Part shown: in pieces, positions 1-7,662 of the stretch
Layout of the letters: each line of letters begins with the position of its first letter
Numbering within the stretch: position 1 is the stretch's first letter
DNA from: Bacteroidaceae bacterium
GTDB taxonomy: Bacteria; Bacteroidota; Bacteroidia; Bacteroidales; Bacteroidaceae
Direction of reading: 5' to 3'
DNA length: 42,612 nt
NCBI GenBank assembly: GCA_017524545.1
Contig: JAFXVN010000037.1
Span: 1-42,612, forward strand
Translations under genes and position numbers: made by a program
The notes under the pieces: model-generated
Told to the model about the DNA's origin: nothing
What the model saw: the letters and a program-made list of their open reading frames with translations, nothing else
Databases searched by the model: none

Positions 1-165
1 AGGTTTTTGCACGCCTCGGCCATCAGAATTGATTTTAAGGAATTGCTGAGAATCACCTTCAAATCCTGCATTCGTGATGTACGTACTTGTCACATCAGTC
101 TGTGCCCACACGCTTCCCCCTAACATGAGAGCAGCTGCGGCTAAAAGAAGTTTGTTTTTCTTCAT
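1..165 (-). CDS. Secreted protein, N-terminal part only (runs off window)
   Basis: The visible 55 codons start at the ATG at 165 and read into the window edge. The product begins MKKNKLLLAAAALMLGGSVWAQ, a clear signal peptide with a likely cleavage after the A of WAQ. It is followed by TYITNAGFEGDS, a beginning often seen where a galactose-binding-like jelly-roll domain starts in secreted Bacteroidales proteins. The rest lies outside the window, so the function cannot be told. It follows the small acidic peptide at 414-593 on the same strand, with a hairpin between them. Confidence 0.7.
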   Translation of the reverse strand, partial: MKKNKLLLAAAALMLGGSVWAQTDVTSTYITNAGFEGDSQQFLKINSDGRGVQKP

Positions 166-315
166 TTGATTAGTTTTAGTTAATGTTAAAAGTTAATTTG
201 AATATGTTCTGGTTAATAATTGCGCGTAAAGTTATAATTATTAGCGCACAGAAACAAACTTTTCACAGATTATATTCCTTAATTTGGTCAGAACGAAGTC
301 AATTACAAAGAAAAT

Positions 316-360
316 GCCCCGCTCGCAGCATGGAATAACTGCGGGCGGGGCGGTTTTTAT
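316..360. terminator. GC-rich stem-loop, probable terminator
   Basis: Arms GCCCCGCTCGCAG (316-328) and CTGCGGGCGGGGC (339-351) pair at 12 of 13 positions around a 10-nt loop. Read on the plus strand it is followed by GGTTTTTAT; read on the minus strand it is followed by ATTTTCTTT. It lies downstream of the small peptide gene ending at 414 and upstream of the secreted gene starting at 165, so it would end the former transcript. The GC content of the stem stands out from the AT-rich surroundings. Confidence 0.6.
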
Positions 361-413
361 AACGATTAACGGTTAATGGTTAACGGTTATCGTTTGGATT
401 TACTAATCAGTCA

Positions 414-593
414 TCAGAAGATTTCTTCGCCAAAGAAATCAAACTCTTTGGCATCAGCATTGTTAGGTGCCTCGCCTTCGCCACGCTCAAGACCTGAGTC
501 ACCACCAATTTCGGTGATGCTGGCTGCAATGATTTGCTCTGCCTCTGCGAATGACACCTCAGTCACAGGAATGATATATGTCTTTTTCATCAT
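414..593 (-). CDS. Small acidic peptide (59 aa), Prevotella-type MKKTY family
   Basis: The chosen start is the ATG pair at 593/590, giving (M)MKKTYIIPVTEV at the N-terminus. A frame extension up to 638 is encoded by a repeat (CACAGAGGACAC) and is unlikely to be translated. The C-terminal half is rich in G, E and D and ends in two consecutive stop codons. The start resembles the peptide at 24063-24233 (MKTYSKPTIMVE), and both share a glycine-rich middle and an acidic aromatic tail. Such peptides are common in Prevotella and Bacteroides genomes and have no function known to me. It sits between two genes for secreted proteins. A short N-terminal hydrophobic segment is absent, so export by Sec is not suggested. 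Confidence 0.6.
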   Translation of the reverse strand: MMKKTYIIPVTEVSFAEAEQIIAASITEIGGDSGLERGEGEAPNNADAKEFDFFGEEIF

Positions 594-602
594 AGTTATT
601 GT

Positions 603-742
603 TTTATTCACAGAGGACACGGAGTGAACAGAGGACACAGAGATGTCTGCTTATTCTTTCTTGGTACACTTCTCGAATCTTCAGTCACCATGAACTAAAC
701 ACTCTGTGACCTCTGTCTTCTCAGTGTACTCTGTGTTTATTA
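603..742. repeat. Imperfect inverted repeat of CACAGAGGACAC type
   Basis: Left arm 609-642 is built of CACAGAGGACACGGAG and ACAGAGGACACAGAG. Right arm 701-735 is its approximate reverse complement (CTCTGTGACCTCTGT, then CTCAGTGTACTCTGTG). About 60 nt lie between them. The element fills the gap between the stop of the 1147-residue secreted protein and the small peptide gene. It could fold in RNA, but no T-run follows, so I call it an interspersed repeat rather than a terminator. Confidence 0.6.
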
Positions 743-743
743 T

Positions 744-3700
744 TTAATAAAGTACTTTGCGACCGTTCACGATGTTGATGCCCTTCTGCATCTTCTGGAT
801 GCGCTGACCGGCGAGGTTGTAAATAGGAGCATTGTCAATTGTCAATTGTCCATTTTCAATTGTGCTGATGCCTGTCGCAACCTCTTCGCCGCCAACGAAC
901 AGCTTAACTCCATTTGTTGTATTCGGATTCTTAAGAAGAATGTATGCACGGAAGGCATTGATGTTGGTACGGCCTGCGCTCTTGTAGAGAGCGCCGTCGC
1001 CGATGAAGAAGTGACCTTCACCAATAGTTGTGGGACCAAAGACACCAACGAAGCTGGCATTCGTGCCCTGAACAATAGCACCCTCGGTTGGAGCAACGAC
1101 CTGAACACCCTTGAATTCCTGCTCTTTGCTGGCCTGAGTAGCCTTAACGAGGACAGGAACATTGGCTGTGATTGTGCCGGCAACAACCTTGTTGAAGTTG
1201 ATGCTGATTTCATCAGCGTTTTCTGCGCCATCTTCACTGAAGGCATAAACCTCTGTACCTGTACCGAAGGCTGCTGCAACCTGGCCTGCTGTGAGGTCGA
1301 AGGGCAGTACAACAGTATTGAAGCCCTCCTTGATAGTGCGGGTCATGGTGACATTGGCAACGTCCACATTTTCGATGGTGTTGGCGATGGCCTCGTCGTA
1401 TGCAACTGCAGTAGCGATGTTGGTCATAGAGAGCAGTTCGCCGTCGCAGACGCTGAACCACTGGTGAGTACCATTAGCCTCGGCAACAACAGTCATGGTT
1501 ACTTCGGTTTCCTCGGTGAGGGTGAAGGGCAGATAGTTCCAAACCCATCCACGGCCATTGCCGTCGTTGCAGAATACGCCTTCATCGAAGCTGGCAACAC
1601 CAGAGGTTGTGATACCCTTGCCTGTGTCACCGAAGTTGAAGATGGGACCATCGAGCGTGGCGGCTGAACAAGTTATCTTAGCAGTAGTGCCAGTGCCTGT
1701 TGCGGCGCGGGCAGCAACCTTGATGACATAGCTACCTGCGGGCAGCGTGGTCGTCTTGGTGTAGTTGGCTGTCCATGCATTGGCATCCCATCCACCTGCG
1801 GGCTGCTCGTAGTAGGTCATTTCTGTTCCGCTCCAGTGCTGGCTGGTCAGGGCCTCAAATTCATTCTTTGTTTTGCCGCTCACAGTTCCTGTGCGTTCCC
1901 ATGTGCTGAACTCACCAATCTTGGAGGTAGCGGAGAAGGGGTATGCAGTAGCTACATAGTTGTATTCTGCAACCTTCAAAGTCTTGAATGCAGCCAGAGC
2001 TTCATCGGCAGTGGTGGGAGCATTACCGGCGATATCTGTGCTGATAGCGTCGGCAAGAGCCTTTTCTGTAGCATAGATGTCATAGTTGGTTTTTGCGGCG
2101 GTGAAGGCAGCGATGGCATTGTTCAAAGCCTCGACAGCAGCCTCATACTCGGCAACCGTGCTGGGATTAGCGGCAACGGCTGTTGCCAATGCAGTTCTCT
2201 CGTCGCCTGTTACATTGACGTATGCAGCATCATTAAGTGTAGCTTGAGCACTCTCTAATAATGTAGCATAACCAGGAGCCAGATAGCCGGCAGCTATGCT
2301 TTCATCTAATGTCTCAAGCTTGAAACTGCGCCAAAGAGTCCAAGCATCGCCAGATGTGCCAGCGACAAGACCGATGGTCAGTTCCGTTGCGGTGGCGTCC
2401 AGGTTGAAGAAGAGTTCGTTCACACCGCCGCCGTTGTCAAACCATTCACCTGCTTGGGCGCGACTGTTCACGGAACCTACGCTTACGAGTTCAATCGTCT
2501 TGTCACCGACTTTGAGCACGCCTCCGCTGTTGTCGCGAGCACCGGCAATGGCCGTCAAACGATAGCGACCAGCAGGCAGATTGGTAATTGTGTACAGCAT
2601 GGAAGCACTCGTGTTGTTCCACATCTCAGCGCACTTGTTGTCTGCATCATAAGTGACTGGGTTTGATGCCCATTCGCTCAAGCGAGTGCCATTGGTGGCC
2701 GTCCAGTTGTTGCCGTTGGCGTATGGCGAAGCGTTGGTGATGGTGAAGGTTGTGATGTCGAAATAATCCAATTCTGCGGCAGCTGCGACAACAGCTGTAT
2801 GGAGGGCAGTTGTGGCAGCCTCTATCTCAGCTGAAGTGGTGGCAGCATTTGCAGCAACAGTCTGTTCATTGATGGTAGCGGCAGCAACACCTACAATTTC
2901 AGCATCTTCTTTCGCATACAAGAATGCGGTATAATAGCTTACGAGTGTATTCGCATTAGTAATAGCTTCAGATAAAGCATTGAAAGCTGCAATGGTCTTG
3001 GCACTCTCAAGGGTGTTCTTCAGAGTAGTTAGGTTGCTGTAAACGGATGTAGGAATAGTACCCTCTGCAGGAATGGTAGCAACAAGAGCCGAAATGTCTT
3101 CGTCTGCAACTTGATCGCTGTAGTAGGTTAGTCTGAACTGGCCAAAAGGACACCACATATTACCATTTTCCCAACAACCTTGAACGATACCGATTTTCAG
3201 TGTTCCATCGGTCACATAGGTATAGAGAGTGTTGTTATAACCATTTGCCACTGTGATGCCACTGCGACCATTAGCTTTTGCGGGAACATCAATCCAGTGC
3301 AAGAACTCTACCTGAGCGTCGTTAGCATAAACAAATGCAGGACTGCTGGTGAATTCAGAAGCACATTTCTCAGCATTTCCACTGCCACTCGGACGGAATG
3401 TTCCTACAAACTCAACCTTATACAGACCAGTAGGCAGATTACTTACAGTTTGGTTGGCTGCACCGCAACCATTCCAAAACTCTGCACAACCGCTTCCTAC
3501 AGCGTCGCCTTGAGAACGGTTACTGCCAGATGCGGCAGCATGTGACCAGCCATTCCAATTTGAGCTGAGGGTTGGGTTGGTGATGCTATTGGTATAGTCC
3601 TTGCTAATGAAATGATTGACATCTGTAATGAGAGCCTCAAGTTCAGAAACAGAGGATACACTGTTGTAGCCAAGGTTTGAGGCGTATGTTGCAGCCTTAC

Positions 3701-4187
3701 CGTCCTTATAGGCTTGAATGGCGGCATCGTATTCGCTCTTTGTAAGGAAATTCCAGACGGTAGCTTCTTCTGCGTTCGTTGTAGAGCCAAGACGCTTCAC
3801 GCCATCGCCATTGACATCACCATTATTGCAAAGGTAACCGCTAGGTGTATTGAGCTTGTATCCGCCTTCCACAGCTTCAAGAGTTACTTCGCCTGCTGCC
3901 TGATCCCAAAAACGATCGCTCGTACGAAGACCTAAATCAGCAGTGTTTACCTTGTTCCACATGATGTTCTTCAGCTTATAAACACCATCCGAAACATAAA
4001 CGGCCTGTGCTCCAAGACCGCCCACTTCCTGAACGGTAGCTTGTGTACCCCAGTTGGCACCCTGACTGATGAATTGCTTGGTATTTGTGTCCTGAAGCCA
4101 GTACACTGTACCATCTGTCAGTTGGGCACTTGCGCCCATCCCGACCATAGCCGCAACTGCGGCCAAGAAGAGTTTGATTTTCTTCAT
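744..4187 (-). CDS. Large secreted multi-domain protein with C-terminal sorting-like tail
   Basis: 1147 residues starting with a signal peptide (MKKIKLFLAAVAAMVGMGASAQ). By reading the sequence I see an N-terminal beta-rich, ricin-like stretch (about 25-150), a galactose-binding-like domain (about 190-360, with a NLPTGLYKVEFVGTF core), an Ala-rich helical linker (about 365-470), a second jelly-roll-like domain (about 475-640, NLPAGRYRLTAIAGA), a second helical FIVAR-like stretch (about 640-760), a third such domain (about 765-950) and a region with TRTIKEGFNTVVLPFDL. It ends with IYNLAGQRIQKMQKGINIVNGRKVLY-type tail residues, similar to tails on other secreted proteins here and resembling type IX secretion C-terminal signals. 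No catalytic domain is evident, so a carbohydrate- or surface-binding role is inferred. Its own promoter box lies at 4252-4259. An AT-rich repeat encodes the linker before the tail. Confidence 0.7.
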   Translation of the reverse strand: MKKIKLFLAAVAAMVGMGASAQLTDGTVYWLQDTNTKQFISQGANWGTQATVQEVGGLGAQAVYVSDGVYKLKNIMWNKVNTADLGLRTSDRFWDQAAGEVTLEAVEGGYKLNTPSGYLCNNGDVNGDGVKRLGSTTNAEEATVWNFLTKSEYDAAIQAYKDGKAATYASNLGYNSVSSVSELEALITDVNHFISKDYTNSITNPTLSSNWNGWSHAAASGSNRSQGDAVGSGCAEFWNGCGAANQTVSNLPTGLYKVEFVGTFRPSGSGNAEKCASEFTSSPAFVYANDAQVEFLHWIDVPAKANGRSGITVANGYNNTLYTYVTDGTLKIGIVQGCWENGNMWCPFGQFRLTYYSDQVADEDISALVATIPAEGTIPTSVYSNLTTLKNTLESAKTIAAFNALSEAITNANTLVSYYTAFLYAKEDAEIVGVAAATINEQTVAANAATTSAEIEAATTALHTAVVAAAAELDYFDITTFTITNASPYANGNNWTATNGTRLSEWASNPVTYDADNKCAEMWNNTSASMLYTITNLPAGRYRLTAIAGARDNSGGVLKVGDKTIELVSVGSVNSRAQAGEWFDNGGGVNELFFNLDATATELTIGLVAGTSGDAWTLWRSFKLETLDESIAAGYLAPGYATLLESAQATLNDAAYVNVTGDERTALATAVAANPSTVAEYEAAVEALNNAIAAFTAAKTNYDIYATEKALADAISTDIAGNAPTTADEALAAFKTLKVAEYNYVATAYPFSATSKIGEFSTWERTGTVSGKTKNEFEALTSQHWSGTEMTYYEQPAGGWDANAWTANYTKTTTLPAGSYVIKVAARAATGTGTTAKITCSAATLDGPIFNFGDTGKGITTSGVASFDEGVFCNDGNGRGWVWNYLPFTLTEETEVTMTVVAEANGTHQWFSVCDGELLSMTNIATAVAYDEAIANTIENVDVANVTMTRTIKEGFNTVVLPFDLTAGQVAAAFGTGTEVYAFSEDGAENADEISINFNKVVAGTITANVPVLVKATQASKEQEFKGVQVVAPTEGAIVQGTNASFVGVFGPTTIGEGHFFIGDGALYKSAGRTNINAFRAYILLKNPNTTNGVKLFVGGEEVATGISTIENGQLTIDNAPIYNLAGQRIQKMQKGINIVNGRKVLY
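831..863. repeat. AT-rich heptamer-type repeat inside coding sequence
   Basis: ATTGTCAATTGTCAATTGTC and following bases form tandem AATTGTC heptamers in frame in the 1147-residue secreted protein, encoding STIENGQLTIDN just before the C-terminal tail. Confidence 0.75.
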
Positions 4188-4251
4188 TTTTGTTTGTGTT
4201 AGTTAATAAAAAAGGTGATTTATTTGAGTGTATTCTGTTATTTTGCGCCCG

Positions 4252-4259
4252 CAAAGGTA
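4252..4259 (-). promoter_or_regulatory. Bacteroidetes-type -7 box (TACCTTTG)
   Basis: On the minus strand the sequence reads TACCTTTG, matching TAnnTTTG. It lies about 65 nt upstream of the ATG of the 1147-residue secreted protein, leaving an AT-rich leader. This separates that gene from the three-gene operon upstream of it. Confidence 0.6.
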
Positions 4260-4324
4260 CGAATAAATATGCAAACCACAAAATTTATTTGCAAAAGAGT
4301 TTGATAATTCCACAAATAATGTCT

Positions 4325-5827
4325 TTATCTCACGAGTTTCTGCACATATTGTACAGGCTGGCCGTCCGATTTGCGAAGAATTCTGGCAAAATCCTGCGGA
4401 CTGTACTTCACAGGGCCATACATAAATTCAGGGATGTTGTAGCACTTCATAAACAGGCGATGGTACTCGGGATTGGCCTGTGGCAGGACAAATGGCTTCG
4501 TGCAGCGGCCCTGCTCGTCAACGTGGGCAAAGAAAGGACGGGTATAGTTGCCATCCTCGCGCCTGCTGCTCACCACCATCCAGCGGCCATTGCTCGACCA
4601 CGAGTGGTAGCTTTCTGTGTCGTCCGAATTGATGCCCTCCATCCTCCGAGCGACAGCAGAGTCAAGATTTATCATCCACAGGTCTGCCTCGTGGTGCCAG
4701 ATATGGAAGCAGCCATAATTGCCCATCGTGAAGACAAGGAATCGTCCGTCGGGCGATATGCGGGGCAGGGTAGCACTCTTGCCTAAGGAGTCGGCATTGA
4801 AGACCATCTGGCGTGGTCCGAAGGTCATCGTCTCGGGGTCGAAGCTCTTCTTGTAGATGTTGTACTTGAAGGCCTTGGCTCTCAGTATGACATCTGCATC
4901 TTGCTCCAATGAGTCGTTATAAACGAAATGTGCACTGCAATAATACACTGTCTTGCCGTCGGGTGCCCAAACAGGATAGGTCTCGAACTCCACAGGGTCG
5001 TTTTCGATGTTTGTCACCTGATTCTTCTCCACGTCGTATGCTATGAGGTCGCTGCCCGTGTCAATCACCTCTATCTTGTTGTTATGGGCAGTGTGGAAAG
5101 CCTGTTCTGTCTTGTTGCTCGAGAACACCACCAATGGCAGCCAGGGATGCCATGCAGGATAGACACCAGCCGAGAGGATGGAGTCGCCCGACATGTTGAT
5201 TTTCATGAGTTTGCCATCGTATGCCATCACCGTGCCGCCCATGTTCTGACGGGCATGAAAGAGCATACGGTCGGGATTGTACTGCTGGTAGTTGTGGCAG
5301 TTCACACATTGCCCATCTTTCTCGGTGCTGCAGAGCATGTTATCCACCATCACCCGTTCGTCGTAGTTCTCCAGACAGCGTTGGTTCAGCGTCAGTTCCT
5401 CGTAGGCGACGTATGAAGGAGATATGAGTCGGTAGCTCAGCCATGAGTCGATGCTGTCTGGCGAGACATGCAGGGCGAAAGGCTTATAGCCTGTCCACCG
5501 CTCACCCTGACGGGCAAAGACCTCGACGGTGATGTCCTTTCCCTGTGCCTGCTGTAACAAGTTGTGCCATTCGTCCACATCGGGCTGGATTTTGTCTCCC
5601 CCCAGCACCATCTCCTCATTTCCAAAGGTCAGGCGGGCCACCATCTCGTCAGCCTCGCCATTTATCATAAACGTCAGCGGAGCGATGTTCACAGGGATGG
5701 TCACATCTGTGTAGTCAGGATAGATGTCTGGCAGACTTTCCGATTGTGTATAGCTCTCCGGCACGCTGGCAGAGTGGCACGCTGCCAATGCCAACACCAG
5801 GATGGATAATAATTTGTTATAATTCAA
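4325..5827 (-). CDS. PD40/TolB-like propeller lipoprotein with one CxxCH motif
   Basis: 500 residues. The N-terminus is a lipoprotein signal with LALAAC at residues 12-17, so the lipidated cysteine is C17. A CVNCH motif at about 174-178 is a heme-c-type CxxCH. The second half holds repeats such as AWHPWLPLVVFSS, YPVWAPDGKTVYY and RISPDGRFLVFT, typical of PD40/WD40-like TolB beta-propellers. It is the third gene of an operon after a GH128-like enzyme and a DUF6057 membrane protein; only 10 nt separate it from the latter. The start appears to be TTG at 5827, as no ATG lies before the signal peptide; the start sits inside an AT-rich repeat that may have replaced the original one. The function is unknown; an outer-membrane or periplasmic lipoprotein with possible redox cofactor is inferred. 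Confidence 0.75.
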   Translation of the reverse strand: MNYNKLLSILVLALAACHSASVPESYTQSESLPDIYPDYTDVTIPVNIAPLTFMINGEADEMVARLTFGNEEMVLGGDKIQPDVDEWHNLLQQAQGKDITVEVFARQGERWTGYKPFALHVSPDSIDSWLSYRLISPSYVAYEELTLNQRCLENYDERVMVDNMLCSTEKDGQCVNCHNYQQYNPDRMLFHARQNMGGTVMAYDGKLMKINMSGDSILSAGVYPAWHPWLPLVVFSSNKTEQAFHTAHNNKIEVIDTGSDLIAYDVEKNQVTNIENDPVEFETYPVWAPDGKTVYYCSAHFVYNDSLEQDADVILRAKAFKYNIYKKSFDPETMTFGPRQMVFNADSLGKSATLPRISPDGRFLVFTMGNYGCFHIWHHEADLWMINLDSAVARRMEGINSDDTESYHSWSSNGRWMVVSSRREDGNYTRPFFAHVDEQGRCTKPFVLPQANPEYHRLFMKCYNIPEFMYGPVKYSPQDFARILRKSDGQPVQYVQKLVR

Positions 5828-5841
5828 AATTCAAAATTTAA
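5816..5841. repeat. AT-rich repeat carrying a stop and a start codon
   Basis: AATTCAAAATTCAAAATTTAATT holds the stop of the DUF6057 gene and the TTG start of the PD40 lipoprotein on the minus strand. It belongs to the same repeat style (AATTCAAA units) as others in the window. Confidence 0.6.
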
Positions 5842-7658
5842 TTGCTTTTTTGATTCCTTATCAGGAAATACTCATAGTAGAACGTCCTTCCGAATTGGGG
5901 GTAGAAAAGGGGCTTCATCTGCTCTTCCGTCATGCCCGAACAGCGTTGTGCCAATGCCATGAAGTCATTGTAGTTTCTGACCACATCCTCGTCGAATGGC
6001 ATTTGGCTGATGTCAACCTGATGTTCCAGATGCCCATATAGATAGGCCGCTTCCTGATAGTGCTTCGGCATGTGCTCACCTTTGTGCAAAGTGGCGTAGT
6101 TGAAGAATCGTGGCCAAAAGAGTCCGATGTCCTTCTTCCACAAGGCCGACAGCAGCGTCAGTTCCTGTACCAAGGGGTCGTAGGAGTTGACATCCAGCAG
6201 TGTGTTCATCAAATACATCTCTGCCAGTCCGCTGTCCGAACCCAGATGATCCTCCTTCATCATCAGGCGCTTCACGATGGCATATTCCTCACTGTCCTTC
6301 ATCGTCTCCGGATGACAGGCATACTGCTCCTGAGCCTCAGCCCATGACTTGTGGAAGCGTGTGTGCTTTAGGAGTCGGATATATTTCTTTGCCACCTCGG
6401 TCTCCTCTTTCAGCAGAGCGCAGCGCGTCATGTATTTCAGATACTCGGCTCGCCATCCAAACTCCACACCATCTTCCAGGCACCATCTGTAGCAGTAGTT
6501 AGCCTGACCATACTCATAATAGATGGCACGCCCGACAACCTGTGTCATGTTAACCCTCATAGGGGCATTGTGCGCTTTGGCTCCCGTCTTGTAGTGGTAC
6601 ATTTCGTCGCCTTGACGTCCCAAGCGGAACAGTGCCAGATTCTTCATCATCACGACGGCGCGCGTGGGTTCTTCCTTGTAAGCGGCAGCGGAACGCAACA
6701 TGCCCTCCCAATCCCTCTGCTCCATAGCGCGACGCATCTCGAGTTCCTTCTCAAAATTATAATCGTGATACCAATAGTGCCATACTCCACAGACCATCGC
6801 GGCCAGAAGTGCCACCTGACACACAGCCCACAACGATGTCTTCTCTGCCTTCTGCTGCCATTTCTCTGGAAAGGGCAATGCCATCGCCACATAAAAGAGT
6901 CCCAACAGGACGAAGGGGGTGTAGTACTCAGGGTAGGCATCATCCACCTCAAACGCAGGCAGTGCAGCCCTGTAGATATAGTCGTAGTTCGTCTGATAAT
7001 AGACGGTCCAGTAATAGATGACGGGCACAAGCAAAACAGTGAACAAAGCCAGCACGCAGGTAACAGCCTTCTGTGAGCGTTTCATGTCCTTTTGCCGACA
7101 AGAGAGCAGTCCCATCAGCACTACAGCCAGAAGTCCGTATGCACCCAGCAGGGGATAGAGGAGAGCACCTGCCACAACCACAGCCACGGGGCGAAATGTA
7201 GCTGGTACAAAGCGATAGCCCCAGACACAGGCCATCGCCCCAGCCAGGCCTATCGTACCGACGAAGAAATAGCCGCGCAGCTTTAAGTAATAAATCCAGT
7301 AGCCCAGCTCCATGTTCGATGCCAGCAATAGCGCCACGGGTACGAGCATCAATACCGCCCACTTCTCCTTCACGCAAAAAGCCTTGGCTGTCAGCCACAT
7401 CAGCAATGCCCACCATGCACAAAGCATCAGGACGCCCTGCCATGAGTAGTAAAAGAACTCCGTGAAGAACGTGCCCAGCCAAGTGAGGAATCCGCCTGCC
7501 ACCACCATTTGCTGCTCGAAGAACATCCCTGTGTTTAGGAACAGGTTAAGTTCCTGCACCTTCCACAAAAGGTTGTCCTCGAAGGCCAGCAGGCACCATG
7601 CTATCACGCATAGGGCGACCGCAACCAGCAACAAAGGCAAGTGTTTCGTAGGTTTCAT
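5838..7658 (-). CDS. DUF6057-like polytopic membrane protein
   Basis: 606 residues from the ATG at 7658 (a TTG just before it is less likely). The N-terminal half contains about nine or ten hydrophobic segments (for example LLLVAVALCVIAWCLLAF near the start, then several between about 55 and 290). The C-terminal half, from about 300, is soluble, alpha-helical and rich in charged and aromatic residues, resembling tetratricopeptide-like helical repeats. This layout and its location next to a PD40 lipoprotein match what I recall of the DUF6057 family in Bacteroidales. It starts 4 nt after the stop of the GH128-like gene, so the three are likely co-transcribed. The role is unknown. Confidence 0.65.
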   Translation of the reverse strand: MKPTKHLPLLLVAVALCVIAWCLLAFEDNLLWKVQELNLFLNTGMFFEQQMVVAGGFLTWLGTFFTEFFYYSWQGVLMLCAWWALLMWLTAKAFCVKEKWAVLMLVPVALLLASNMELGYWIYYLKLRGYFFVGTIGLAGAMACVWGYRFVPATFRPVAVVVAGALLYPLLGAYGLLAVVLMGLLSCRQKDMKRSQKAVTCVLALFTVLLVPVIYYWTVYYQTNYDYIYRAALPAFEVDDAYPEYYTPFVLLGLFYVAMALPFPEKWQQKAEKTSLWAVCQVALLAAMVCGVWHYWYHDYNFEKELEMRRAMEQRDWEGMLRSAAAYKEEPTRAVVMMKNLALFRLGRQGDEMYHYKTGAKAHNAPMRVNMTQVVGRAIYYEYGQANYCYRWCLEDGVEFGWRAEYLKYMTRCALLKEETEVAKKYIRLLKHTRFHKSWAEAQEQYACHPETMKDSEEYAIVKRLMMKEDHLGSDSGLAEMYLMNTLLDVNSYDPLVQELTLLSALWKKDIGLFWPRFFNYATLHKGEHMPKHYQEAAYLYGHLEHQVDISQMPFDEDVVRNYNDFMALAQRCSGMTEEQMKPLFYPQFGRTFYYEYFLIRNQKSN

Positions 7659-7662
7659 CAAG

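Noticed and set aside
846-1667. 273-codon plus-strand frame
   Set aside because: Antisense to the 1147-residue secreted protein and without any known motif.
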